Source of the DNA: an uncultured Porphyromonadaceae bacterium
GTDB taxonomy: Bacteria; Bacteroidota; Bacteroidia; Bacteroidales; Muribaculaceae
NCBI GenBank assembly: GCA_947176355.1
Contig: CAMWQY010000135.1
Span: 1-7,166 of the forward strand
Reading direction: 5' to 3'
Length of the DNA: 7,166 nucleotides
In this document: piece by piece, positions 1-5,703 of the stretch
How positions within the stretch are numbered: the stretch's first letter is position 1
Layout: every line of letters starts with the position of its first letter
Position numbers and translations under genes: made by a program
Notes under the pieces: generated by a model
Databases searched by the model: none
Told to the model about the DNA's origin: nothing
What the model saw: the letters and a program-made list of their open reading frames with translations, nothing else

Positions 1-11
1 GATGTAGAGCA

Positions 12-314
12 TTAGTTGTTGCTGAAGTTTTGGTTCTGACCGGGGCGGCGTGGGGAGATCACTCCGAAGTTGGCTTCATATTTCTGTACATTCTCGTTGA
101 GGGCGCGGAGAAGCTGCTTTGCATTTTCGGGGCTCATGATGACGCGGCTAACGACGGGAGCCTGCGGCATGCCGGGGGCTGCAAATATGAAGTCGATGAG
201 GAATTCGTTGGGGCCGTGACCGATCATTGCGAGGTTGGAGTATTTGCCGTCGGCTACTTCGGGACGGAGTTGGATCTGGAGTTGATTCTGATTGTTCTGA
301 TTTTCTTGTGCCAT
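12..314 (-). CDS. DUF3467 family protein
   Basis: A 100-residue soluble protein with no signal peptide or membrane segment. The pattern is that of the small DUF3467 family: a Gln/Asn-rich start, then a 'RPEVADGKYSNLAMIGHG' stretch (about residues 17-34), 'EFLIDF' (38-43), 'PVVSRVIMSPENAKQLL' (53-69) and 'NVQKYEANFG' (75-84). The family is common in Bacteroidetes and its biochemical role is not established. In this family the 'SRVIMSPENAK' block is the best conserved part, and it is intact here. The tail (about 85-100) is Pro/Arg/Gln/Asn-rich and probably disordered. The ATG at 312-314 follows an A-rich run on the coding strand and places the conserved core where the family expects it. The gene lies 209 bp downstream of the PAP2-like gene on the same strand; heptamer repeats fill part of the gap, so it may have its own promoter. 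Family assignment is confident; function is unknown. Confidence 0.88.
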   Translation of the reverse strand: MAQENQNNQNQLQIQLRPEVADGKYSNLAMIGHGPNEFLIDFIFAAPGMPQAPVVSRVIMSPENAKQLLRALNENVQKYEANFGVISPRRPGQNQNFSNN

Positions 315-320
315 TTTTTT

Positions 321-393
321 AATTCATAATGCATAATTCATAATGCATAATGCCTATTATCAATTTATAATTCATAATGCAGAATGCATAATC
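321..393. repeat. Heptamer repeats (CATAATK) upstream of the DUF3467 gene
   Basis: A 14-bp unit AATTCATAATGCAT is repeated perfectly at 321-334 and 335-348 and continues as AATGC. Each unit is two 7-mers, CATAATT and CATAATG. Related 7-mers recur at about 367-393 with drift. The array starts 6 bp upstream of the DUF3467 ATG, so it lies in the leader or promoter region of that gene. Confidence 0.75.
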
Positions 394-490
394 ATGCTGA
401 TTAATAATTTTGTTGATTAGAGCGCGAAATTAATAAAAATTTCCCAAACAGACAAATCTTTAATAATTAATAACTCTATTTTATCGTGAC

Positions 491-517
491 GAATTATGAA
501 TTATGAATTATGAATTA
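491..517. repeat. Heptamer tandem repeat (GAATTAT, about 3.9 copies)
   Basis: GAATTAT is repeated at 491-497, 498-504 and 505-511, then GAATTA at 512-517. Read on the other strand it is CATAATT, the same 7-mer as in the array at 321-393, so the two arrays face each other across about 100 bp of A/T-rich DNA. It ends 6 bp before the stop codon of the PAP2-like gene (524). A weak long stem between the two arrays is possible but contains mismatches. Confidence 0.75.
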
Positions 518-523
518 GATTCA

Positions 524-1321
524 TTATATTAGGGAGAGGGTCCAGACGCTGAGGAAGCCTACGGCGGAGCCGGCAAGGACTTGCATCAGGGTGTGGCGGC
601 CAAGCCAGATGCGGGCACTGCCGAGGAGGCCGGCTGTGATGATCGCCCCTACTATCCACCATTCCATGCCTTCAGATGAGGGTCCTTCCTTTATCACTTG
701 AATCAGCATCGCCACTATGCCGGAAATACCTGCAGCATGGGCACTGATCTTCCATCGGAAGTTGATTATAAGATTGACGAGGGCTGCCAAGGCTCCACCC
801 GCATAGAACATTGCCACCCAAAGGGGAGCCATCTTCATATAGAGGAAAAATCCTGTGCCGCCAAGGCAAACTATAGTGATGATATAAGGAATAAGACGTT
901 CTTTACGCCCATTGAGTCCTAAATCTTCGATAATTTTCATCTTCTTCAGCAAAAGGACGAGCAACATCGGGACCAGGAAGTTGGCTCCAAATACGATTAG
1001 TGTGAAGACTAACTTAGTATGAAAAGGAGCGAATGAGAGGAATGAGAGCGAGAAAATCAATATTATACCATACACGGGCATCATCAGGGGTACGAATACC
1101 CATGAGATGATGTTGGAGAAGCGAGTGACGAAACGCTCCCAAGGAGTGAAGTCGTCAGGCTGGACAGGATGATCCGAAGCGGGCTCTTCCTTAGGAGCCA
1201 CCACAACCGGGGCTTCAGCTTCAGCCTCCACAGCAATTTCTTCTGTCTGATTTTCAGGCTGCTCTGCCTCTTGCGGCACCCAACCTTCCGGCTTGGGCAT
1301 ATAATCGAAATGATTAGACAT
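524..1321 (-). CDS. PAP2-like integral membrane protein with acidic N-terminal tail
   Basis: A 265-residue membrane protein. Residues 1 to about 60 are hydrophilic, rich in Glu, Ala and Pro, and probably disordered in the cytoplasm. About six hydrophobic segments follow (roughly 70-95, 102-126, 143-162, 166-187, 194-211, 222-240), then a hydrophobic end. The C-terminal half resembles the PAP2 phosphatase fold: 'RKERLIP' (139-145) in the place of motif 1, 'WKISAH' (190-195) in the place of PSGH, and R237 with H243 spaced as in SRxxxxxH. The usual Asp four residues after that His is Gln247. As I recall, Bacteroidetes members of this branch share the 'KIS.H' and 'H...Q' forms, so this is a family trait rather than decay. 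Lipid or undecaprenyl pyrophosphate phosphatase activity is possible but not shown. The start overlaps the end of the RluA-like gene by 8 bp, suggesting translational coupling. Confidence 0.8.
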   Translation of the reverse strand: MSNHFDYMPKPEGWVPQEAEQPENQTEEIAVEAEAEAPVVVAPKEEPASDHPVQPDDFTPWERFVTRFSNIISWVFVPLMMPVYGIILIFSLSFLSFAPFHTKLVFTLIVFGANFLVPMLLVLLLKKMKIIEDLGLNGRKERLIPYIITIVCLGGTGFFLYMKMAPLWVAMFYAGGALAALVNLIINFRWKISAHAAGISGIVAMLIQVIKEGPSSEGMEWWIVGAIITAGLLGSARIWLGRHTLMQVLAGSAVGFLSVWTLSLI

Positions 1322-2231
1322 ATTTATAGAATTGAGAGGGTACGGGACTCGTAAAATTCATATCACGGCGAGTGACGGGGTGGGCAAAGCGCAAAGTTTC
1401 GGCATGCAGAGCAAGACGATGAAGGGGTCCGGAACCGTTGCCATAACGTTTGTCGCCGGTGATGGGACATCCAAGATCGCGCGCGTGGACACGGATTTGG
1501 TTTTTTCTGCCTGTGTCAAGAGAAAACTCGGCAAGGGTATGCCCTTTGCCTTTACGACGCACTTTATAGCGAGTCACCGCCAGTTTTCCTTCATCGGCTT
1601 CTTCTGTGGAGTAAACCTCATGCTGTGAAGTCTCTGCAAGAAAGCTTCGTATCTCGCCACTTTCGGGAGTAAGGTCTCCGTCAAGGAGGGCGACATACTT
1701 GCGTTCGAGCACCATATTGTTCCAATTATGCTGCAAAGCCTCCTTAGCCCCAACATTCTTGGCGAATACCATCAGTCCGGAAGTGTCGCGGTCAAGACGA
1801 TGGACTATAAAAATCTTATTGGAGGGATGGACCGACTTCACATAATCGCGCAAGATGCTATAGGCAGTCTCGACATTGCTTTTCTTGGATGAGTCAGTGC
1901 CAACCGACAAAAGACCATAGCCTTTGTCGACCACAATTATATCATCGTCTTCATAGACTATCTTAAGTCGGGGATGGCTGAAGACCACAAAGGGACGAGT
2001 GAAATTGAGCTCCACTACTCCACCCGGAGGCACCGGGGCGTCAAAAGCTGTAGTGACCACTCCATTGACAGCGAAATGACCAAATTTAAGCCATTTCTTT
2101 ATGTCGGCGCGTTTTGCATCGGGAAGGACTGAAGAAATGAAAGCCATGAGGCCCATTTCCTCCTCGCCACGGTTCTCGCGACGCAAAATGCGGTCGGGAG
2201 CCCATGAAGCTTTATTATTTTTATCTTTCAT
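1314..2231 (-). CDS. RluA-family RNA pseudouridine synthase
   Basis: A 305-residue cytoplasmic enzyme expected to convert specific uridines in rRNA or tRNA to pseudouridine. After a basic leader (1-25), residues about 26-76 resemble an S4 RNA-binding domain ('ADIKKWLKFGHFAVNGVV' at 42-59, then 'VPPGGVVEL'). The catalytic domain starts at about 90 with 'IVYEDDDIIVVDKGYGLL'. The signature HRLDRDTSG is at 144-152, with D147 as the expected catalytic Asp. Conserved Tyr179 ('ERKYVALL'), the RNA and active-site motif 'TGRKNQIRVH' (240-249), 'GDKRYG' (259-264) and 'HRLALHA' (271-277) are all present. Length and domain order are those of complete RluC/RluD-like proteins; the target uridine cannot be read from sequence. 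I chose the ATG at 2229-2231 because it keeps the basic leader; ATGs at 2154-2156 (M26) and 2145-2147 (M29) would still keep most of the S4 domain. It is the first gene of a leftward pair with the PAP2-like gene. Confidence 0.93.
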   Translation of the reverse strand: MKDKNNKASWAPDRILRRENRGEEEMGLMAFISSVLPDAKRADIKKWLKFGHFAVNGVVTTAFDAPVPPGGVVELNFTRPFVVFSHPRLKIVYEDDDIIVVDKGYGLLSVGTDSSKKSNVETAYSILRDYVKSVHPSNKIFIVHRLDRDTSGLMVFAKNVGAKEALQHNWNNMVLERKYVALLDGDLTPESGEIRSFLAETSQHEVYSTEEADEGKLAVTRYKVRRKGKGHTLAEFSLDTGRKNQIRVHARDLGCPITGDKRYGNGSGPLHRLALHAETLRFAHPVTRRDMNFTSPVPSQFYKYV

Positions 2232-2243
2232 AATTATTATAAT

Positions 2244-2300
2244 CGGGCTAATTAGTCGAATAGGGCCAATAGGGCTGATAGGCTAATATGCCAATAGGCT
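2244..2300. repeat. Degenerate 8-9 bp repeat, consensus near AGGGCYAAT
   Basis: Successive units read CGGGCTAAT (2244), TAGTCGAAT (2253), AGGGCCAAT (2262), AGGGCTGAT (2271), AGGCTAAT (2280), ATGCCAAT (2288) and AGGCT (2296). The first four units are 9 bp and the next two are 8 bp. The block sits just upstream of the RluA-like gene start, inside the divergent region shared with the barrel protein. From memory, similar degenerate G/C-A/T repeats are common between Bacteroidetes genes; I see no protein-coding sense in it. Confidence 0.6.
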
Positions 2301-2402
2301 TTTTTTATGAGTATTCTTTCTATTAGAACACATTTTAAGGATAAAATATCAATATAAAAGCAATTTTTATCTTTAGAAGATGATACTTTAAAAATATTTT
2401 GC

Positions 2403-2410
2403 TATTTTTG
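2403..2410 (+). promoter_or_regulatory. Bacteroidetes-type -7 promoter element for the barrel protein gene
   Basis: TATTTTTG matches the Bacteroidetes -7 consensus TAnnTTTG in all fixed positions. Transcription would begin near 2415-2418, giving a leader of about 20 nt that is A-rich just before the ATG at 2437, as is typical where Shine-Dalgarno pairing is weak. No good TTTG -33 box stands at the usual distance, only a T-rich stretch. The promoter would drive the two-gene unit 2437-4732. Confidence 0.6.
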
Positions 2411-2436
2411 CGGACTGAAACAAAAAAACTATAAAT

Positions 2437-3441
2437 ATGAAAAATATACTTAGACTTATAGCCATCGCATTCACAATACTTCCATTTGCATCTTATGCTC
2501 AGAAGGCTGATGATGCATATCCCAACCGGATAAAAGCACTTGCAAATCAGATGAATGAACATGGAGTATTCAATACCATTGAGATAGCCGCCAACATAGG
2601 CACTACCGGTCTCGGACTCGAAATTGCCTCCCCCATGACAGAATGGGCTAAACTGCGTGCCGGCGTAGACTGGATGCCGCAATTTTCTATACCCATGACT
2701 TTCGGGATGGAAAGCTACGTGGATGGAAAGATCAACAATAAGTTTGAAAAAATCAGAGATCTGATGTATGACATCAGCGGCATGACTATCGACAAGGAGA
2801 TAAAAATGGACTCAAAACCGACGATGACCACTTTCCGTCTTCTCGTGGACGTATATCCTTTCAAAGCCAACAGACATTGGCACTTGACGGCAGGTTTTTT
2901 CGTGGGAGGAAATTCTGTAGGATCAAGCATGAACACTATGTCGGAGATGCCGTCACTGCTTGCTCTCAATATGTATGACAGGATGTATAAAGGGATAACG
3001 TCTGACGAATTCATGGACAGGGTCTTTGACGAACCTATCTATGGCGACGTGTATCTTGATCCGGAAATGGCTATGGAACTGCAAAAACGCATGCTATCTA
3101 TGGGACAACTCGGAGTGCATGTAGGCGATCATAAGGATGGTACCCCATACATGATGATGCCTGATAAAGACGGCACTGTGAGCGCCAAAGCAAGGGTAAA
3201 CCGTTTCCGCCCATACGTTGGTTTCGGATACGGGGGAGCATTGAGCCCTGATGGAAAATGGCAGGCTTCATTTGACGCCGGCGTCCAATTCTGGGGAGGA
3301 GCTCCTAAAGTGACAACTCACGACGGGACTGTCCTCAATGACCTCATCAACCTCCGCGGCAAAGTAGGCACCTACATGGACATCATGAAGAGTATCCCTG
3401 TCTATCCCACCATCGATTTCCGGATCTCTTATAGGTTTTGA
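2437..3441 (+). CDS. Secreted outer-membrane-barrel-like protein, Met-rich, function unknown
   Basis: A 334-residue protein with a clear signal peptide: K2/R6, a hydrophobic core at 7-17, and a likely signal peptidase I site after Ser-Tyr-Ala (19-21). The mature part has alternating, aromatic and Gly-containing stretches typical of beta strands: 'TIEIAANIGTTGLGLEIAS' (47-65), 'KLRAGVDWMPQF' (72-83), 'TTFRLLVDVYPF' (131-142), 'HLTAGFFVGG' (149-158), 'FRPYVGFGYGGAL' (257-269) and 'QASFDAGVQFWG' (276-287). It ends 'IDFRISYRF', with the terminal Phe used as a BAM signal by many barrels. A long insert (about 160-250) interrupts the strands and is methionine-rich (13 Met in residues 165-241). I take it as an outer-membrane barrel with a large loop; no named family is recognised. 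It shares a transcription unit with the DUF2851 gene 4 bp downstream, a link that may be only positional. Confidence 0.8.
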   Translation: MKNILRLIAIAFTILPFASYAQKADDAYPNRIKALANQMNEHGVFNTIEIAANIGTTGLGLEIASPMTEWAKLRAGVDWMPQFSIPMTFGMESYVDGKINNKFEKIRDLMYDISGMTIDKEIKMDSKPTMTTFRLLVDVYPFKANRHWHLTAGFFVGGNSVGSSMNTMSEMPSLLALNMYDRMYKGITSDEFMDRVFDEPIYGDVYLDPEMAMELQKRMLSMGQLGVHVGDHKDGTPYMMMPDKDGTVSAKARVNRFRPYVGFGYGGALSPDGKWQASFDAGVQFWGGAPKVTTHDGTVLNDLINLRGKVGTYMDIMKSIPVYPTIDFRISYRF

Positions 3442-3445
3442 AGTT

Positions 3446-4732
3446 GTGGAAGAGATATTCCAGTTGCTTTGGGCAAGCCGGATGGTTGGCATTCCCTTAT
3501 CTCTCGAGAGCGGGGAGAGGGTGCGTGTCATCGACCCGGGGATACTCAACAGGGACTCGGGGCCGGATTTCTTCAATGCCAAAGTAAAGATAGGGAGTAA
3601 GACATGGGCGGGGAATATCGAAATACATCTTAAAGCTTCAGACTGGAATCGACATGGACACAGCACGGACCCTGCTTACGACAATGTGATACTTCATGTT
3701 GTGGCTATCAGTGACACCCAGATCAAACGGAAAGATGGCTCTCCCCTACCCCAGATGCGTGTGGCTCTTCCGGAAAATTTCTACAAGACTTTTGCTTATC
3801 TGACACAAGCTAATTCTGACATAAGATGTGGATCTGGATTGCATCAAGTGGATCAATTACGACGTGCAGACTGGATAGAGACTCTAAGCATAGAGCGCCT
3901 TCAACACAAGGCGGCAAGAATAGAAGAGTGTCTTAGGAAATCAAATGGGGATTGGAATGCTGCTTGCTTCGCAACATTAGCACGCGGACTTGGTTTTGGG
4001 CTCAACGGAATCCCTTTTGAAATGCTTGCCGAAAGCATCAACCTCAATCACCTGCGCCGACACTCCGACAATATTGTGCAAATGGAGGCAATTTTCTTCG
4101 GCCAAGCGGGTTTGCTTGACCCGATGCTCTTCCGTGAGGATATGAGATATCAGATAATGTGCCGGGAATATCAGTTCTTGGCTCGAAAGTATTCCATGCA
4201 TCCTATTCCGAAGACGGCTTGGAAATTTTCAAGGACACGTCCGCAAAACCTCCCCTACAGAAGGATTGCCCTATTGGCGAAGGCTATGACTGAGAGTCCT
4301 GACTTGCTCAATAGAATTGTAAAGACAGAAGGGGACGAGGATTTGTTGCGAGCTCTCTTCCAATGGAAGGTGGATCCGTATTGGAGCCGCAGGTTGACGT
4401 TCGGGTGTGATGCACAGACTGAGGCAAACCCGCCGTCATTGTCGGAAGGGAGTGTCAATGTATTGCTGATCAATGTAGCAGCGCCTCTTCTTTATACATA
4501 CGCGTTGCTACACTCAGACCACAATCTGAAAGAAGCAGCTGTCGGAATATTGACCGGACTTCCACCGGAGAAGAATACCATCATAAGGAGTTGGCAACAA
4601 CTTGGATTTACAGCCAAGGATGCTGCGAGCAGTCAGGCACTGATACATCTAAAGAAGGAATATTGCGAGAAGCATGAGTGCCTGCGCTGCCGATTCGGGC
4701 ATCTTGTGCTTCGCGCAACAATCAACGATTAA
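3446..4732 (+). CDS. DUF2851 family protein, GTG start
   Basis: A 428-residue soluble protein of the DUF2851 family, which I know mainly from Bacteroidetes and whose function is not established. The N-terminal third holds the family core: 'EEIFQLLWASRM' (2-13), 'DPGILNRDSGPDFFNAKVKIG' split around D38-D41 (30-50), 'WAGNIEIHLKASDW' (54-67), 'RHGH' (69-72) and 'AYDNVILHVV' (77-86). The end carries a short Cys cluster (C407, C412, C415 in 'YCEKHECLRCRFG') that could bind a metal. The start is the GTG at 3446-3448: the frame is closed upstream by a TGA at 3386-3388 with no ATG between, and the next in-frame ATG (3482) would remove the conserved 'EEIFQLLW' start. The gene begins 4 bp after the barrel gene stop, so expression probably depends on that gene's transcript and on reinitiating ribosomes. 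The stop codon lies inside a 7-bp repeat. Confidence 0.9.
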   Translation: MEEIFQLLWASRMVGIPLSLESGERVRVIDPGILNRDSGPDFFNAKVKIGSKTWAGNIEIHLKASDWNRHGHSTDPAYDNVILHVVAISDTQIKRKDGSPLPQMRVALPENFYKTFAYLTQANSDIRCGSGLHQVDQLRRADWIETLSIERLQHKAARIEECLRKSNGDWNAACFATLARGLGFGLNGIPFEMLAESINLNHLRRHSDNIVQMEAIFFGQAGLLDPMLFREDMRYQIMCREYQFLARKYSMHPIPKTAWKFSRTRPQNLPYRRIALLAKAMTESPDLLNRIVKTEGDEDLLRALFQWKVDPYWSRRLTFGCDAQTEANPPSLSEGSVNVLLINVAAPLLYTYALLHSDHNLKEAAVGILTGLPPEKNTIIRSWQQLGFTAKDAASSQALIHLKKEYCEKHECLRCRFGHLVLRATIND

Positions 4733-4750
4733 CTATCAACTATCAACTAT
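4723..4750. repeat. Heptamer tandem repeat (CAACTAT, four units) over the DUF2851 stop codon
   Basis: Units are CAACGAT (4723), TAACTAT (4730), CAACTAT (4737) and CAACTAT (4744). The first two are diverged and encode the last residues and the TAA stop (4730-4732) of the DUF2851 gene. The unit length is the same as in the CATAATT arrays near the DUF3467 gene, but the sequence differs. Confidence 0.75.
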
Positions 4751-4775
4751 AAATTCAGCTTTCTGGAGCAAGGGA

Positions 4776-4799
4776 CGCTGAGCGACACTCGCTGCGCTC
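4776..4799. other. Small G/C-rich palindrome cluster
   Basis: Overlapping short inverted repeats: CGCT-G-AGCG (4776-4784), AGCGA-CAC-TCGCT (4781-4793), and GAGCG (4780-4784) opposite CGCTC (4795-4799). They lie about 45 bp after the DUF2851 stop and could help end its transcript, but no T-run follows, so a classic intrinsic terminator is not supported. Confidence 0.35.
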
Positions 4800-4842
4800 T
4801 GCATTGCATGAATGAGGAAGACCCCGGTGTTTTCTTGCCAAA

Positions 4843-4979
4843 GTCAGAGAACGTAATAAAGCACGCTCCGCGTGCGCCCCACTGCGACAAAAGGGTAACT
4901 TACTATAACGGAGCATTGCGATACAGTATGTTTGACGAACGGGGGCGCATGCGGAGCATGCTCTATTACGTTGCTTGAC
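4843..4979. repeat. Inverted pair of REP-like palindromic units (BIME-like) between convergent genes
   Basis: The arms 4850-4880 and 4942-4972 are inverted copies of a 31-nt unit, identical at 28 positions. Weaker matching extends to GTCA (4843-4846) opposite TGAC (4976-4979). Each unit has an A/T-rich flank AACGTAATARA, a 6-bp hairpin GCAYGC/GCRTGC with loop TCC, and a tail GCCCC. The spacer is 61 bp. The left hairpin pairs 4861-4866 with 4870-4875; the right pairs 4947-4952 with 4956-4961. The copies differ by C4864-G4872 against T4950-A4958, a change that keeps both small hairpins paired. The two arms can also pair with each other into one long stem, and on the + strand a T-rich stretch (4990-5000) follows after a short G/C-rich gap, so the element may also end transcription from the left. 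No target-site duplication is visible. Confidence 0.75.
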
Positions 4980-4992
4980 GCGCGGGGGATTT

Positions 4993-5568
4993 TTATTTTT
5001 TGGAGATGGAGATGGACATTATGATGCCTTCGAGGCCGGATGGGGATTTGGTGGGTATTTCTGAAAATGACACGTTGACATCCCCGATGTCGTAAAGCCA
5101 TATAAATTCTTCCTCGTTGTGCGGATTGACGTAAGCGGTCACTAAATCCGCACTGTTGAGATTTAATGCTCCCAAGATATAATTGCGAAGGTCTGCGGTC
5201 ATAAGATCGCCAAGATGAAGATTGCTGATGCGAGCTTCATCTTGACTTACGACCTGCACTTTCCATTCGCCGGGGTTACCCTCAATATCGGTATACAAAG
5301 GCGTACCCTGTCCGTCGGTCAGGATTCCATCAAAATCATAATCTTCACCGACGAGGCTCTCCCCTACACGCAATGCGTCGACAAGGGAGCAGACAGTCAT
5401 GGCAATGTCATTATCAGCATGAAACTGGTCTTCATCCTGAATTGCCGATTCGAGATTGATTCCCGGGTTCTTATTTCCACAGGAAACCAATACTATAAGC
5501 ATCACGGAGATCATCAGGATCCAAGCCTTCTCTCCGCTATAAGAATATCTTTGACAAATGCAGTCCAT
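4993..5568 (-). CDS. Lipoprotein of unknown function
   Basis: A 191-residue predicted lipoprotein. The signal region has R7 and K14, a hydrophobic core (15-28) and a lipobox L27-V28-S29-C30, with C30 as the lipidated residue. The residues after the Cys ('GNKNPGIN') lack the acidic cluster used in Bacteroidetes for surface export, so a periplasm-facing position is more likely (inference). The mature part is acidic and globular in look, with 'AMTVCSLVDALRVGE' (56-70), an Asp/Gly stretch 'DYDFDGILTDGQGTPLYTD' (76-94), 'EWKVQVV' (101-107) and a C-terminal strand-rich part ending 'GIIMSISISKK'. I do not recognise a family. The ATG at 5566-5568 is preferred because a start at M19 or M23 would drop the basic n-region of the signal. 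The gene converges on DUF2851 across the REP-like pair and diverges from dgt across 291 bp. Confidence 0.8.
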   Translation of the reverse strand: MDCICQRYSYSGEKAWILMISVMLIVLVSCGNKNPGINLESAIQDEDQFHADNDIAMTVCSLVDALRVGESLVGEDYDFDGILTDGQGTPLYTDIEGNPGEWKVQVVSQDEARISNLHLGDLMTADLRNYILGALNLNSADLVTAYVNPHNEEEFIWLYDIGDVNVSFSEIPTKSPSGLEGIIMSISISKK

Positions 5569-5687
5569 ACATCGAAGTTGTATAAACTTATTTTCGAATA
5601 ATAAAATTTCAATGAAGAGTTAAATCAAAGATTCTTTTTATTAATCTTCCGCCATCTTTTCGGTATCTTTTGCCTCTTTCATCAGTC

Positions 5688-5703
5688 ATGATGCCCGCAT
5701 CAT
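5688..5703. promoter_or_regulatory. Palindrome ATGATGC-CC-GCATCAT, possible operator
   Basis: A 7-bp perfect inverted repeat with a 2-bp centre, placed between two divergent genes about 135 bp from the lipoprotein start and 157 bp from the dgt start. A site for a dimeric regulator is one reading; chance is another. No second copy is seen in the window. Confidence 0.3.

Noticed and set aside
30..329. A 99-codon open frame on the + strand
   Set aside because: It mirrors the DUF3467 gene on the other strand, and DUF3467 has the recognisable conserved block.
321..517. A CRISPR array
   Set aside because: The repeated unit is only 7 bp, without unique spacers between longer repeats, and no cas gene is present.
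524..1321. The PAP2-like gene as a decayed or inactive phosphatase, because the motif-3 Asp is Gln
   Set aside because: The same replacement is, to my knowledge, usual in this Bacteroidetes branch, and the frame is intact; it does not indicate decay, though activity remains unproven.
1332..1628. A 98-codon open frame on the + strand
   Set aside because: It is antisense to the C-terminal half of the RluA-like gene, which carries all expected motifs; its own translation looks like low-information antisense sequence.
4843..4979. The inverted pair as a MITE or small insertion sequence
   Set aside because: No target-site duplication is visible at its edges, and each arm has its own internal hairpin, which fits a REP-type pair better than simple terminal inverted repeats.
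5215..5601. A 128-codon open frame on the + strand
   Set aside because: It lies almost wholly opposite the lipoprotein gene, whose signal peptide and lipobox are convincing; its translation has no recognisable domain and its start lies in the middle of that gene.
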